This document shows positions 32,603 to 41,265 of a stretch of DNA of 64,000 bases, piece by piece; the first letter of the stretch is position 1; every line of letters starts with the position of its first letter. Under the pieces are notes generated by a model. It worked only from the letters and a program-made list of their open reading frames with translations. It was not told the origin of the DNA and searched no databases. The stretch is from CAYPKG01 sp964411275. GTDB lineage: Bacteria > Bacillota > Clostridia > Christensenellales > CAG-138. The stretch is from contig CAYPKG010000007.1 of the NCBI GenBank assembly GCA_964411275.1, forward strand, positions 1 through 64,000. Reading direction: 5' to 3'. Position numbers and translations under genes: made by a program.

Positions 32603-33121
32603 CTATGTCCTGTACGCCGCGAGAATTTCACCGAAGTATACGGTATGGGGGTCGCCGTCGCTGCCCGCCTGCTCCTCGGGGACGTAAAAGCGTGCCGCCA
32701 CCTCGGGCAGGTCCGCCATAGCCTCCTTCGTCATCTCTAGCTTCATCAGCACCCGGCATTCAAAATGCATGGCGCATCCCCCAAGCGCGTCCACCTTCCC
32801 CGCACGGGCGGGCAAAGTAGTGAGCCCCAGCTTTTCAAGTTTGTCCTCGTCCCGGCCGGAGACGGTGCCGCAATGCCCCAGCTCCTTCTTGAGCGCCCCC
32901 TCAGCGGGGATGGATACCGTGAAATAAGGATGCTCCTGGAGCTTTTCATGGCTATACCGGCTTTGGCGCACCAGGATGGTGCACACCGGAATATTCCACA
33001 CACGCCCCCATTGTCCCCAGCCGATCGTCATGGGGTTGGGCTTTCCCTCTCCCGTCATCAGAAACACAGCCGAATTCAGCTTATTCGCCGCTTCTTGCAG
33101 CAATTCCGTATACTCTACCAT
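32603..33121 (-). CDS. flavin-reductase-family FMN-binding protein
   Basis: A 172-residue split-barrel flavoprotein. Family features are NSAVFLMTGEGKPNPMTIGWG, CTILVRQSRYSHEKL and HFECRVLMKLEM. Related proteins reduce free flavin or act as electron-transfer flavoproteins with NAD(P)H. The start at 33121 follows GGAGGAG. Its position directly upstream of the FMN dehydrogenase on the same strand hints at joint work, but 162 bases separate the two start regions and each may have its own promoter. Confidence 0.87.
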   Translation of the reverse strand: MVEYTELLQEAANKLNSAVFLMTGEGKPNPMTIGWGQWGRVWNIPVCTILVRQSRYSHEKLQEHPYFTVSIPAEGALKKELGHCGTVSGRDEDKLEKLGLTTLPARAGKVDALGGCAMHFECRVLMKLEMTKEAMADLPEVAARFYVPEEQAGSDGDPHTVYFGEILAAYRT

Positions 33122-33149
33122 ATTTTTTCTCCTCCTGTAAGAATTCGTA

Positions 33150-34376
33150 TTATTTCGAAACAAGCGCCTCAATTGTTTCCAGCGCCGCATTCAGCTGGGC
33201 GTCCTTGCCGGGGTCAAGCCCGTCAATATACGGATCGGTCCAGCCTTCGGCCGCTTCCGCCTCCACATCGGGAGTCAGTCCCACGCCCTCCACGCTGGTC
33301 TCATCCGCGAGAAAATAGGCCGCAATCGTCATCTTCGCCCATCCCTCATTGGAAGCGAGCCGCTTTGTGGATTGCACCACGCCTTTTCCGTACGTCTTTT
33401 TGCCCACAATCCGCCCCGCATCGTTCTTCTGCACTGCACCGGCAAACACCTCGCTGGCGCTGGCGCTGTTTTCGTTGACCAGTACCACAAGGGGTAACCC
33501 CAGCCCCGGCGCCTCCGCCCGGTATTGTGTTTCCTCACCGCCAGCGTATCGGACCGTCAATATGATGCCCTCTTCAAGCACCATGTCCGCCATCTCCACA
33601 ACCCGATCCAGCTCGCCGCCGGGGTTGTTTCTTAAATCGATGATCAGCCCCTGCATGCCCTTCGCGCGAAGGCCGTCGATGGCGCTTTGAAACTCGCTGA
33701 CGCACTCCCCGGTAAAGGAGTCCACCCTAAGATATCCCACGTTGCCCTGTAGCAGCACACCCTCCTCCACCCTGCGCAACACGCTTTTAGTCCGGACAAC
33801 CGGCAACGTCAGCTCCCGCTCCCCCCGAAGCAGCGTCAGCCGCACCGTAGTGCCTACTTCCCCCTGTACCACGGCCCGGACTTCCTCCAGCGCTATCCCC
33901 AGGACGGGCTGCCCGTCCACCGCCACGATACGATCCCCGGGCATAACCCCGGCGGCATCCGCCGCGCCGCCCGAATACACCCGCAATACCACCACACCGT
34001 TTTTCTCGTCCGAAAGGCTGATCAGCGCGCCGATGCCGGTGTATTTCCCGCTCAGGTTCTCAAGATACTCCGCGTACTCTTCTTTGGAGTAATAGGCGGT
34101 ATACCGGTCGCCGGTGCTTTTTAGCATGCCGGACAGCGCCCCAGACAGCAGCGTATCAGGGTCGGTTTCTTCCCCATACTGCTCAGACTCAATCAGCTTC
34201 ATCAACTCCGCCACAGGCCGCACCGCGTTGAGCCCACGGTATTCCTCCCCGCGCAACACAGCAATGCCGTCAATGACCCCGAGGTGTGAAAGCAAAAGCG
34301 CCGCCGATATGCCGCCAAGCGCAAGCATGGCTCCCGCAAGCATAAACAAAGCGGCGCGTTTCCAGGATTTTTTCAA
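33150..34376 (-). CDS. S41-family C-terminal processing protease
   Basis: A 408-residue secreted/anchored serine protease. An N-terminal membrane helix (residues 8-30) is followed by a PDZ domain (~110-190, with GGAADAAGVMPGDRIVAVDG) and the S41 catalytic core. The nucleophile serine is in NENSASASEVFAGA and the lysine in KTYGKGVVQ. It cleaves proteins near the C-terminus, for example in sporulation signalling or wall enzyme maturation. The start is a TTG eight bases after GAGGGAG. It follows the nitrilase gene by 13 bases. Confidence 0.93.
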   Translation of the reverse strand: MKKSWKRAALFMLAGAMLALGGISAALLLSHLGVIDGIAVLRGEEYRGLNAVRPVAELMKLIESEQYGEETDPDTLLSGALSGMLKSTGDRYTAYYSKEEYAEYLENLSGKYTGIGALISLSDEKNGVVVLRVYSGGAADAAGVMPGDRIVAVDGQPVLGIALEEVRAVVQGEVGTTVRLTLLRGERELTLPVVRTKSVLRRVEEGVLLQGNVGYLRVDSFTGECVSEFQSAIDGLRAKGMQGLIIDLRNNPGGELDRVVEMADMVLEEGIILTVRYAGGEETQYRAEAPGLGLPLVVLVNENSASASEVFAGAVQKNDAGRIVGKKTYGKGVVQSTKRLASNEGWAKMTIAAYFLADETSVEGVGLTPDVEAEAAEGWTDPYIDGLDPGKDAQLNAALETIEALVSK

Positions 34377-34389
34377 GTTTTTTGCTCCC

Positions 34390-35211
34390 TCACTTCATTA
34401 CGCACCGGTCCACCCGGTACAGATCCTTCCTGCGGTTTTTCCCCACAGGAATGCTGCTTCTTAGTTCCTCCAGCAAGCCAAGATCCAGCTCCACCACCGC
34501 CAACGCTTCCTCTTCCCCGCAGTCGTAAAGCACAGTTCCATCCGGGGTGGCCACAAGGGAATGCCCATAGGCGTTTTTCGACTGGGCGGGGGACACCCCG
34601 GCTATAAATACCTGATTGTCCAGGGCCCTGGCACGCAGCAGCAGCTCCCAATGCCGGGGGCCTGTGGTTCGGGCAAACGACGCGGGAAGCGCGATTAAGT
34701 CAGCGCCCCTGTCCATCATCAGCCGGGACCATTCCGGGAACCGGATGTCAAAGCAAATGCCCACGGCGGTTTTCACCGGCCCATCCAGCAGCAACGGGTA
34801 TTTTTCGCCTGGCGCCACGGTCTCGCTTTCCATAAACCGGTAGCCCGCCTTGGGCACATCCACATCGAACAGATGCGCCTTTCTGTATTTGCCAAGATAC
34901 CGGCCCTGGGCGTCGAAGCACATGGAGGTATTATATAGTTTATCCTCTTTAAGCTCCGGAACAGAACCGCCTATTATAAATAATCCGGTTTCCCTTGCGG
35001 TTGTCTCCAGCATTTGCGCCGTCTCGCCGCCCGGACAGGGTTCCGCCGCGCCGTGAAATAACCGGGTCTCGTATGTGATCGTAAACATCTCCGGCAAAAT
35101 CGCCATCTGCGCCCCCCGGTCCGCCGCCCGCAGCAGCATTTCCCGGGCACGCTTGAGATTATCTGTCTTATCGGCAGTGACATTCAGCTGACACAACGCA
35201 AGTTTCAACAT
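34390..35211 (-). CDS. nitrilase-superfamily carbon-nitrogen hydrolase (omega-amidase type)
   Basis: A 273-residue hydrolase with the Glu-Lys-Cys triad: AILPEMFT (E near 44), KYRKAHLFD (K near 113) and VGICFDIRFPEW (C near 151). The pattern is closest to omega-amidase/Nit2, which hydrolyses 2-oxoglutaramate or 2-oxosuccinamate. The ATG at 35211 begins MLKLALCQLN; a longer frame to 35319 is not conserved. It is probably in one transcript with threonine synthase upstream and the S41 protease downstream. Confidence 0.88.
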   Translation of the reverse strand: MLKLALCQLNVTADKTDNLKRAREMLLRAADRGAQMAILPEMFTITYETRLFHGAAEPCPGGETAQMLETTARETGLFIIGGSVPELKEDKLYNTSMCFDAQGRYLGKYRKAHLFDVDVPKAGYRFMESETVAPGEKYPLLLDGPVKTAVGICFDIRFPEWSRLMMDRGADLIALPASFARTTGPRHWELLLRARALDNQVFIAGVSPAQSKNAYGHSLVATPDGTVLYDCGEEEALAVVELDLGLLEELRSSIPVGKNRRKDLYRVDRCVMK

Positions 35212-35270
35212 ACAAACGCTCCCTTCTATGTGTATGGCGATGCCCGGGCATCGCTCATAGTGTATCCAAA

Positions 35271-36743
35271 TTAATCTAAAACCTCCAGCACCCGCCGCCC
35301 CATTTCGGATAGTTCGCACACGGCGCTATGCAATACAAGCTTGCCATGGAGACCGCTGATCGCCACGGGCACCGCTGCCCCAGTCAGGGCGGAAAGCCTG
35401 CGGGCATTTTCAAAATCGTCCTCTTTCGGGGCTTCAAACGCCCCCAGCACATCGGTCGCAAACTTAAAGGGGTTTGCGGTGGACAGCAGCACCGTATGAT
35501 TATGATCCGCGGTGGCCTGCACATATCGGTTCAGCATCGTCTGGCCCACGGCGGTATGGGGATCCATCAGATATCCCGTTTGTTCAAATTGCGTCCGGAT
35601 GGTAGCGAGGGTGTCCGCCTCGCCGCACCAGTCTGCCACAAACAGCGCGCCCATCTTCTCAAGCATCCCGGCGTCCACCTGATAGCTCCCGCCCTCTTTC
35701 AGGCTTTGCATGAATGCGCTGACTTTTCCTGCGTCCCTGCCCGCCATCTCGAACACCAGGCGCTCCAGGTTGGAGGAAATGAGGATGTCGATGGAGCAGG
35801 ACATGCTCTTGTAAAACGGCCTGCGGCTGTCATATGCTCCGGTATGGAAGAAATCCGTCAATACATTGTTACGGTTGGAAGCGCACAGGAGTTTGTGTAC
35901 CGGCAGGCCCATGCGCATGGCGTAGTACCCGGCGAGGATGTCCCCGAAATTGCCTGTGGGCACACAGAAATTAACCTTGTCCCCCTGTTGAATGCGGCCC
36001 GCCGCAACCAATTGGGCGTACGCGCTCCAATAATACACGATCTGGGGCAATAGCCTGCCGAAATTGATGGAGTTGGCCGAGGACAGCTGCCAGCCGCGCT
36101 GTGCGAGCTGTTCCTTAATGTCCGGATCGGCGAATATTTTTTTGACCCCTGTCTGGGCGTCATCAAAATTCCCCCGAACGGCGCAAACATGGACGTTGTT
36201 CCCCTCCTGGGTGACCATTTGCATCCGCTGGGCGCGGCTTACGCCGCCGTCGGGGTAAAACACCTGTATGGCAGTGCCGGGCACGCCACAAAAGCCCTCC
36301 AGGGCGGCCTTGCCCGTGTCGCCGGATGTGGCCACAAGGATGTATACCTTTTTGTCGGTGCCGGTGCGCGCGATGGAGTCGCGCATGAGATACGGCAGCA
36401 TTTGCAGCGCCATGTCCTTAAACGCCAGGGTGGGCCCGTGCCAAAGCTCCAGCACGCTTTCCCCAACCCTTAAGGGCATAACGGGGGCGATAGCGGGCGT
36501 GTCAAACCGGGGGCCGTAGGCGCTTTTGATCAGGGCCGTTAGCTCCTCCTCCGGGATGTCCAGGTATTGTCCCATAATAAGCCGGGCCATCCCCTGATAA
36601 TCCTGAGAAAGCGCCAACGCCGCGCCTAGCCCGATCTTCGGGAACGCCTCGGGCACGTACAATCCGCCGGACGGGCAAATGCCCCTGACGATGGCCTCAG
36701 CCGCCGACACCGGCGCGCCCCCCCGGGTGCTCAGATACCGCAT
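35271..36743 (-). CDS. thrC: threonine synthase (long form)
   Basis: A 490-residue PLP enzyme of the fold-II, yeast/E. coli-type threonine synthase class. It begins MRYLSTRGGAPVSAAEAI; the PLP lysine is in WHGPTLAFKDMALQ (near 115), and VATSGDTGKAALEG is the phosphate loop. It converts O-phospho-L-homoserine to threonine. A second, zinc-ribbon-type threonine synthase is encoded at 58356-59594, so the window carries two non-homologous-length forms. Confidence 0.95.
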   Translation of the reverse strand: MRYLSTRGGAPVSAAEAIVRGICPSGGLYVPEAFPKIGLGAALALSQDYQGMARLIMGQYLDIPEEELTALIKSAYGPRFDTPAIAPVMPLRVGESVLELWHGPTLAFKDMALQMLPYLMRDSIARTGTDKKVYILVATSGDTGKAALEGFCGVPGTAIQVFYPDGGVSRAQRMQMVTQEGNNVHVCAVRGNFDDAQTGVKKIFADPDIKEQLAQRGWQLSSANSINFGRLLPQIVYYWSAYAQLVAAGRIQQGDKVNFCVPTGNFGDILAGYYAMRMGLPVHKLLCASNRNNVLTDFFHTGAYDSRRPFYKSMSCSIDILISSNLERLVFEMAGRDAGKVSAFMQSLKEGGSYQVDAGMLEKMGALFVADWCGEADTLATIRTQFEQTGYLMDPHTAVGQTMLNRYVQATADHNHTVLLSTANPFKFATDVLGAFEAPKEDDFENARRLSALTGAAVPVAISGLHGKLVLHSAVCELSEMGRRVLEVLD

Positions 36744-36779
36744 ACAACACTTCCTCCAACGATCATAAATATAGGGGAA

Positions 36780-36938
36780 GGGCGGGTGTTTTTCAGCCCG
36801 CCCCCATAAAAACTTATATTCTTCAGTCCAGGGCCGCTCCCCTTATACTATTCCTCTTTTTCAGATCGCTTCCATATCATTTGAAGCGGTAAAATAGTAT
36901 TTCCCAATCCGCAGGTATAAAACTCATCCGTGCGGATT
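36780..36938. other. stem-loops between the P-loop gene and thrC
   Basis: GGGCGGG/CCCGCCC (36780-36786/36797-36803), CGCTTC/GAAGCG near 36864-36888, and AATCCGCA/TGCGGATT (36906-36913/36931-36938). None is followed by a clear T-tract. No T-box or other known leader motif is visible. Confidence 0.45.
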
Positions 36939-36942
36939 AGCG

Positions 36943-37353
36943 TTATACGACGTACTGCTTTAAGTATGCGGGGATATCGTCTGGGTTTCCGCTGATGCTG
37001 ATGATTACCTTGACGTCGCATTTCTCGGCAAATTTCGTGAGATGCTCAAACAAGCCCTCCAGCGTATCCAAGGAATGATGCACGATTTTCAGGAAGCCGT
37101 CGATAAACAGATACTCGAGATCAAAATCCTGTGCGGCGATCCCGCAAAGAAAACCATAAAACATTTTCGGGCCATCGATTTCGAATTCCGACGCGTCAAT
37201 GAACCGTATTTCATGTTTCAGGTCAAACATGTACTGATTGTCATCATCGATAAAAACGATGCTGCCCTTGGATTCCTTTATCGCTTCGTTGGCCATGCTT
37301 ATGATTTGCTTGGTTTTGCCTGCTCCACGTTCGCCAAATATCACGCGTATCAA
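36943..37353 (-). CDS. small P-loop ATP/GTP-binding protein
   Basis: A 136-residue protein with a Walker A GERGAGKTKQI at residues 7-17 and a Walker B-like LEYLFIDGF near 83. It is too short for a full AAA or kinase fold and looks like a minimal RecA-like core. Homologs in Clostridia are annotated only as ATP-binding or 'twitching motility'-like. The start is a TTG nine bases after AAAGGAGGG. A promoter precedes it. I cannot assign a function. Confidence 0.8.
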   Translation of the reverse strand: MIRVIFGERGAGKTKQIISMANEAIKESKGSIVFIDDDNQYMFDLKHEIRFIDASEFEIDGPKMFYGFLCGIAAQDFDLEYLFIDGFLKIVHHSLDTLEGLFEHLTKFAEKCDVKVIISISGNPDDIPAYLKQYVV

Positions 37354-37401
37354 GGTGAATCCCTCCTTTTTTATGCGCGCCTTAGCGCCTTATACAATCC
37401 T

Positions 37402-37431
37402 ATTATACCCCGGCCACGAGGAGGAGGGCAA
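37402..37431 (-). promoter_or_regulatory. promoter of the P-loop gene
   Basis: TTGCCC (37426-37431), 18 bases, TATAAT (37402-37407), about 50 bases ahead of the TTG start. Confidence 0.65.
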
Positions 37432-37460
37432 GGGGAAATCCCTCCTTTTCACCTTATATA

Positions 37461-38828
37461 CTAATTTGTGTTGCATTCCTCATACAGCGCGCTCAGTTCG
37501 CCATCGCTCATGGTGGTGGTACGGCCGCCCACATACATGGCGTCCACCCGGGCCTTCATCGCCGCGACGCAGGGATCGCTTTTCTTCACCGCGTCGTCGC
37601 CCTTCAACCCGTAATAGCCGTTGATCCAGTGGGCAACCCCCGCAAGACCGCTGTAAGCGTCCACCAGCACCTTCGGCGCACGCTTTAAAATGGCGGTGGT
37701 GTCGAATATATTGTAGATGCGCTCATCCTTTAACAGCCCGTCAGCGTGAATGCCGGCCTTTGTGACGTTAAACTCGCTGCCCACGAACGGCGTACGGGGC
37801 GGGATCGCATAGCCGATTTCCTTTTCAAAATATTCCGCAATCTCGGTAATGACCGAAAGATCCATTCCATCGGTGCCGCCCCGAAGGGAACAGTATTCCA
37901 TCACCATGGCCTCCAGCGGGCAGTTGCCGGTGCGCTCCCCAATGCCTAACAGCGAACAGTTCACGCTGGAGCAGCCGAACAGCCAGGCTGTTGAGGCGTT
38001 GGTAACCGCCTTGCAAAAATCGTTGTGGCCATGCCATTCCAGCATTTCGCTGCGCAGGTTGGCATACTGGCTAAGGCCGTATATGATCCCCTGCACGCTT
38101 CTGGGCAGGGACACGCCGGGGTAGCTCACGCCAAGCCCCATGGTATCGCAGCAGCGGATTTTGATGGGAATGCCGCTTTCCTGTCCAAGCTCTGTGAGCG
38201 CATGGGCAAAAGGCACCACAAACCCATAGAAATCTGCCCGGGTGATGTCCTCAAAATGGCAGCGGGGGCGTATCCCACGGTCCAGCGCCATCTTCACCAC
38301 GCCCAGGTATTTATCGATTGCCTGCTGCCTCGTCAGCTTCATCTTATTGAAAATATGATAGTCCGAGCAGCTCACAAGAATGCCGGTCTCTTTGACGCCG
38401 ACGGATTTCACCAGCTCAAAGTCCTGTTCCGTCGCCCGGATCCAGGTGGTAACCTCAGGAAACGCATAGCCCATGGACATGCACTGCAACAGCGACTTCC
38501 GGTCGGTTTCCGAATAGACAAAGAACTCGCTTTGCCGGATCAGGCCTCTGGGCCCGCCCAGCCTGTGCAGCATCCGGTATAGCGTGGTGATCTGCTCTGG
38601 CGTAAACGGCGCGCGGGATTGCTGCCCGTCCCGGAATGTGGTGTCCGTGATCCAGATTTCGCTGGGCATGTTCATGGGAACCACCCGGTTGTTGAAGGCG
38701 ACTTTCGGCACTTCCTGATAATCGAATATTTCCTCAAACAGGTTTGGCTCCGGTACATCTTGCACCGAATAGGTATAGTAGTTTTCCTGCAACAGATTGT
38801 TTCTTGTGTTAAATCCAATCTTGCTCAT
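37461..38828 (-). CDS. HMGL-like acyltransferase, probable Re-citrate synthase
   Basis: A 455-residue member of the isopropylmalate/homocitrate synthase family. The metal and substrate motif is WITDTTFRDGQQSR (residues 55-68); ETGILVSCSDYHIF, RPRCHFEDITRADFYG and LEWHGHNDF follow. The GQQSR, CSDYHIF and CHFEDITRADFYGFV signatures and lack of the LeuA regulatory domain match the Re-citrate synthase group known from Clostridium kluyveri, which forms citrate from acetyl-CoA and oxaloacetate. Homocitrate or isopropylmalate synthase remain alternatives. It is alone behind a strong promoter with palindromes in the leader. Confidence 0.85.
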   Translation of the reverse strand: MSKIGFNTRNNLLQENYYTYSVQDVPEPNLFEEIFDYQEVPKVAFNNRVVPMNMPSEIWITDTTFRDGQQSRAPFTPEQITTLYRMLHRLGGPRGLIRQSEFFVYSETDRKSLLQCMSMGYAFPEVTTWIRATEQDFELVKSVGVKETGILVSCSDYHIFNKMKLTRQQAIDKYLGVVKMALDRGIRPRCHFEDITRADFYGFVVPFAHALTELGQESGIPIKIRCCDTMGLGVSYPGVSLPRSVQGIIYGLSQYANLRSEMLEWHGHNDFCKAVTNASTAWLFGCSSVNCSLLGIGERTGNCPLEAMVMEYCSLRGGTDGMDLSVITEIAEYFEKEIGYAIPPRTPFVGSEFNVTKAGIHADGLLKDERIYNIFDTTAILKRAPKVLVDAYSGLAGVAHWINGYYGLKGDDAVKKSDPCVAAMKARVDAMYVGGRTTTMSDGELSALYEECNTN

Positions 38829-38850
38829 ACGTCCTCCTGCTTGTTCTGTA

Positions 38851-38886
38851 ATTGTATTCTTGTATTATTGTATCCATGTATACAAT
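38851..38886. promoter_or_regulatory. ATTGTAT repeats and dyad in the synthase leader
   Basis: ATTGTAT at 38851-38857 and again at 38867-38873, then the inverted ATACAAT at 38880-38886. The last two form a dyad with a six-base centre, downstream of the promoter and 25 bases before the ATG: a candidate repressor site. Confidence 0.55.
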
Positions 38887-38899
38887 CCGATTGCTGTTC

Positions 38900-38929
38900 A
38901 TTATACCCGTTTGAAATTGGAGGTGTCAA
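38900..38929 (-). promoter_or_regulatory. promoter of the Re-citrate-synthase-like gene
   Basis: TTGACA (38924-38929), 18 bases, TATAAT (38900-38905) on the minus strand. Confidence 0.8.
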
Positions 38930-38946
38930 TAGCTGAAACCATATTC

Positions 38947-38975
38947 TGTACAGAAACAGACAAATATATTATACT
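38947..38975 (+). promoter_or_regulatory. promoter of the orphan-comEC pair
   Basis: TGTACA (38947-38952), 17 bases, TATACT (38970-38975) on the plus strand, divergent from the synthase promoter. Confidence 0.6.
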
Positions 38976-39015
38976 GTTGACAGGAACAATTCGACATAAC
39001 CGTAGATATCTCGAT

Positions 39016-39666
39016 ATGAGGGTGGTGAATGTTACGGGCAAGCAAAAGCAATCCAAGGAAATAGGCGGCTACGTGGGCATAGCGCTGCTGATCGTCTGCT
39101 GTGTGCTGGCTTATGTGCTAATCCCCCGGGAAAAAAGCGGCGCTGAGGCAACCCCCACTCCCCAGGCAACCGTGGAGGCCACCCCCGCCGCCACGCCCTG
39201 TCCCTATCCCCGGGAGGAGGAAGTGTTGCTGTCGTTGGCATACAGCGGCATATCCTGCCAGAAAGCGGAGGAGGCCCATACCTACAACGTGCAGACGGCG
39301 CCCAAGGGGGAAGCCTATTCTTGTTCCCTATCCATCAAGGACGGCACGGTGCGCGCCATCTCGTTGATGCTGCCGGGACTTCCGAGCATACAGCTTGGGG
39401 AAAACCCCATCGGGATTGAAATTGACGTATATGAAAAAGTGGAAGCGCGCCGCAAAGCCCAAAATGCCGATTGCGAAAAGCTCATCAGCGCAATCTGGGA
39501 CGCGCTCTTGGCACCGGATGTGCTGCCAGCGTCCTTTAAGCTTAGGTGCACGCAGCTGACCCTCCAGGCCAAGCCGGAGCCTGCGGACGATAGCTGGGAT
39601 AATGCGGTTTTCTCCGTATATCAAACCGAAGCCGGGGACAGGGTGCTGTCCCTCTCCCTCTCGTGA
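39016..39666 (+). CDS. membrane-anchored protein of unknown function
   Basis: A 216-residue protein with one N-terminal membrane helix (about residues 17-35, GYVGIALLIVCCVLAYV), a Thr/Pro/Ala-rich linker (TPTPQATVEATPAATP), and a ~150-residue extracytoplasmic domain that I do not recognise. Translation may start at the ATG at 39016 or at GTG codons just after it; no strong ribosome binding site is seen. It overlaps comEC by four bases. Its role may be tied to the ComEC-like channel or simply to the envelope. Confidence 0.65.
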   Translation: MRVVNVTGKQKQSKEIGGYVGIALLIVCCVLAYVLIPREKSGAEATPTPQATVEATPAATPCPYPREEEVLLSLAYSGISCQKAEEAHTYNVQTAPKGEAYSCSLSIKDGTVRAISLMLPGLPSIQLGENPIGIEIDVYEKVEARRKAQNADCEKLISAIWDALLAPDVLPASFKLRCTQLTLQAKPEPADDSWDNAVFSVYQTEAGDRVLSLSLS

Positions 39667-41177
39667 ACAATCCTACAATCGATTATAAAAGCCCCCGGGG
39701 AAGCCGGTTATGCAATCCCAGGCCGGTGGTTTTGGCGGCGCTGGGGCTTTGCCTTGGGATTTACCTCAGCCGCGCCACCAATCAGCCGATGCTGGGTCTT
39801 GTGATGCTGCTTGGCACACTAGGGCTGCTGCTGCTAAAATGCCGGTGGTTTGCGCTTTTTACCCTGTGCGCGGCGCTGGGCCTGTTTCGGGCGCTGTTGG
39901 CGGTGCCCGGTCCCGTGGCAACAGGGACTGGTACGCTAACAGGGCGGGTTTGCGAGCAGCCCCAATGGGGCCGCGATGGCCACGTCCTGACCCTCAACAA
40001 CGCCTCCATCGGCGGCGTTTCCCTGCCAGGGCGGGTGGTGCTGGCGATTGGCGATTACGGCCTTTCCCCAGCCTATGGCCAAATCGTGGAGGCCACAGCA
40101 CAAATCCGCCCGTCACAGCCCGCCAAACGACCAGGCGGGTATGACGAGCAGGTCTACGACTGGAGCCGTGGCATCGCAGCCCGGGCCAAGGCCGATACCG
40201 CCACGCTGTTTGCCGGAAGAACGGACGCGTATGGCGGGCTTCTCTCCCTTCGGGAAACACTAGAGGATAATTTAGCCGCGCTGTACGGCCCCCGCCTTGG
40301 CCCCCTGGCCACCGGCATGCTTCTCGGGGATAAATCCCAGCTGGACAGCGACCTCTTGGGCCGCTTTCAAGGCGCGGGACTGTCCCATCTGCTGGCCGTG
40401 TCCGGCCTGCATGTGTCCTTGCTGTGCGCCGCGCTGCTGTGGGCGTTAAAGCGGGCGCCAATCCGGGTGCGCATCGGCATCGCCGCCGGGTTCCTGCTGC
40501 TGTACTGCGCCATGTGCGCCTTCTCGGCGTCTGCGGTGCGGGCTGCGCTGATGACACTCAGCATGCTGTCCGGACAGGCTCTTCGCCGCCGCCCCGACAG
40601 CCTGAGCGCCCTTTCGTTCAGCGCGGTGCTGCTGCTTTTGATCAATCCATTTTTCCTGTTTACCGCCGGGTTTCTACTGTCCTACACGGCAGTCATCGGC
40701 ATCCTGCTGGTAACGCCTGTGCTCTCGACCCTGCTTAAGCCCCTTCCCCCGGCGATAAGCACAGGGCTTGCAACCACCCTGGGCGCGCAGCTGGGTTCGC
40801 TGCCGGTAACCGCCGCCTGCTTTGGGGAATTTCCCATAGCGGGTTTTGTCACAAACCTGGTGGCAGTCCCGCTGTCGGGTCTTGCGCTGATCCCTTCGCT
40901 TCTTGCCGCAATATGCTATGGATTTGTGCCGGGGCTGGCAAAACTATTTGGGATTGTAGGCGAAGGCGCACTCCTGCTGATGAGTGGGGCGGCTGGTTTT
41001 ACCGCCGCCCGGTTTCCCTTTGTTTCCATCCCCGGGCCATCCCTGTTTGCGGGACTGCTCTACTTCCTCAGCTTCACCTTTTTCTCAAGGTTTTGCCTTT
41101 TGGGCGCGCGAAGCCGGGGACAGCTGGGCGGGCTGTGCCTCGCGCTCTGTGCTGTCCTGTGGGCCCTTGGGAAATAA
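39663..41177 (+). CDS. ComEC/Rec2-type DNA-uptake channel, membrane domain only
   Basis: A 504-residue polytopic protein with an N-terminal OB-like/DUF4131 part and the competence domain. The hallmark is GAGLSHLLAVSGLHVSLL (near residue 245), then CAFSASAVRAALM. ComEC conducts single-stranded DNA into the cytoplasm. Bacillus-type ComEC has a C-terminal metallo-beta-lactamase domain of ~250 residues; here the protein ends after the last helices (FFSRFCLLG). No separate MBL gene follows; the next gene is zapA. The start is a GTG overlapping the upstream stop. Confidence 0.9.
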   Translation: MNNPTIDYKSPRGSRLCNPRPVVLAALGLCLGIYLSRATNQPMLGLVMLLGTLGLLLLKCRWFALFTLCAALGLFRALLAVPGPVATGTGTLTGRVCEQPQWGRDGHVLTLNNASIGGVSLPGRVVLAIGDYGLSPAYGQIVEATAQIRPSQPAKRPGGYDEQVYDWSRGIAARAKADTATLFAGRTDAYGGLLSLRETLEDNLAALYGPRLGPLATGMLLGDKSQLDSDLLGRFQGAGLSHLLAVSGLHVSLLCAALLWALKRAPIRVRIGIAAGFLLLYCAMCAFSASAVRAALMTLSMLSGQALRRRPDSLSALSFSAVLLLLINPFFLFTAGFLLSYTAVIGILLVTPVLSTLLKPLPPAISTGLATTLGAQLGSLPVTAACFGEFPIAGFVTNLVAVPLSGLALIPSLLAAICYGFVPGLAKLFGIVGEGALLLMSGAAGFTAARFPFVSIPGPSLFAGLLYFLSFTFFSRFCLLGARSRGQLGGLCLALCAVLWALGK

Positions 41178-41265
41178 GTCATAAATTATGCAGATTGTTA
41201 CAGAACCATTGCATGTCTCATACAAAAGGATTATACTATGAACAAGATGGTGGGGGGATTATGTT

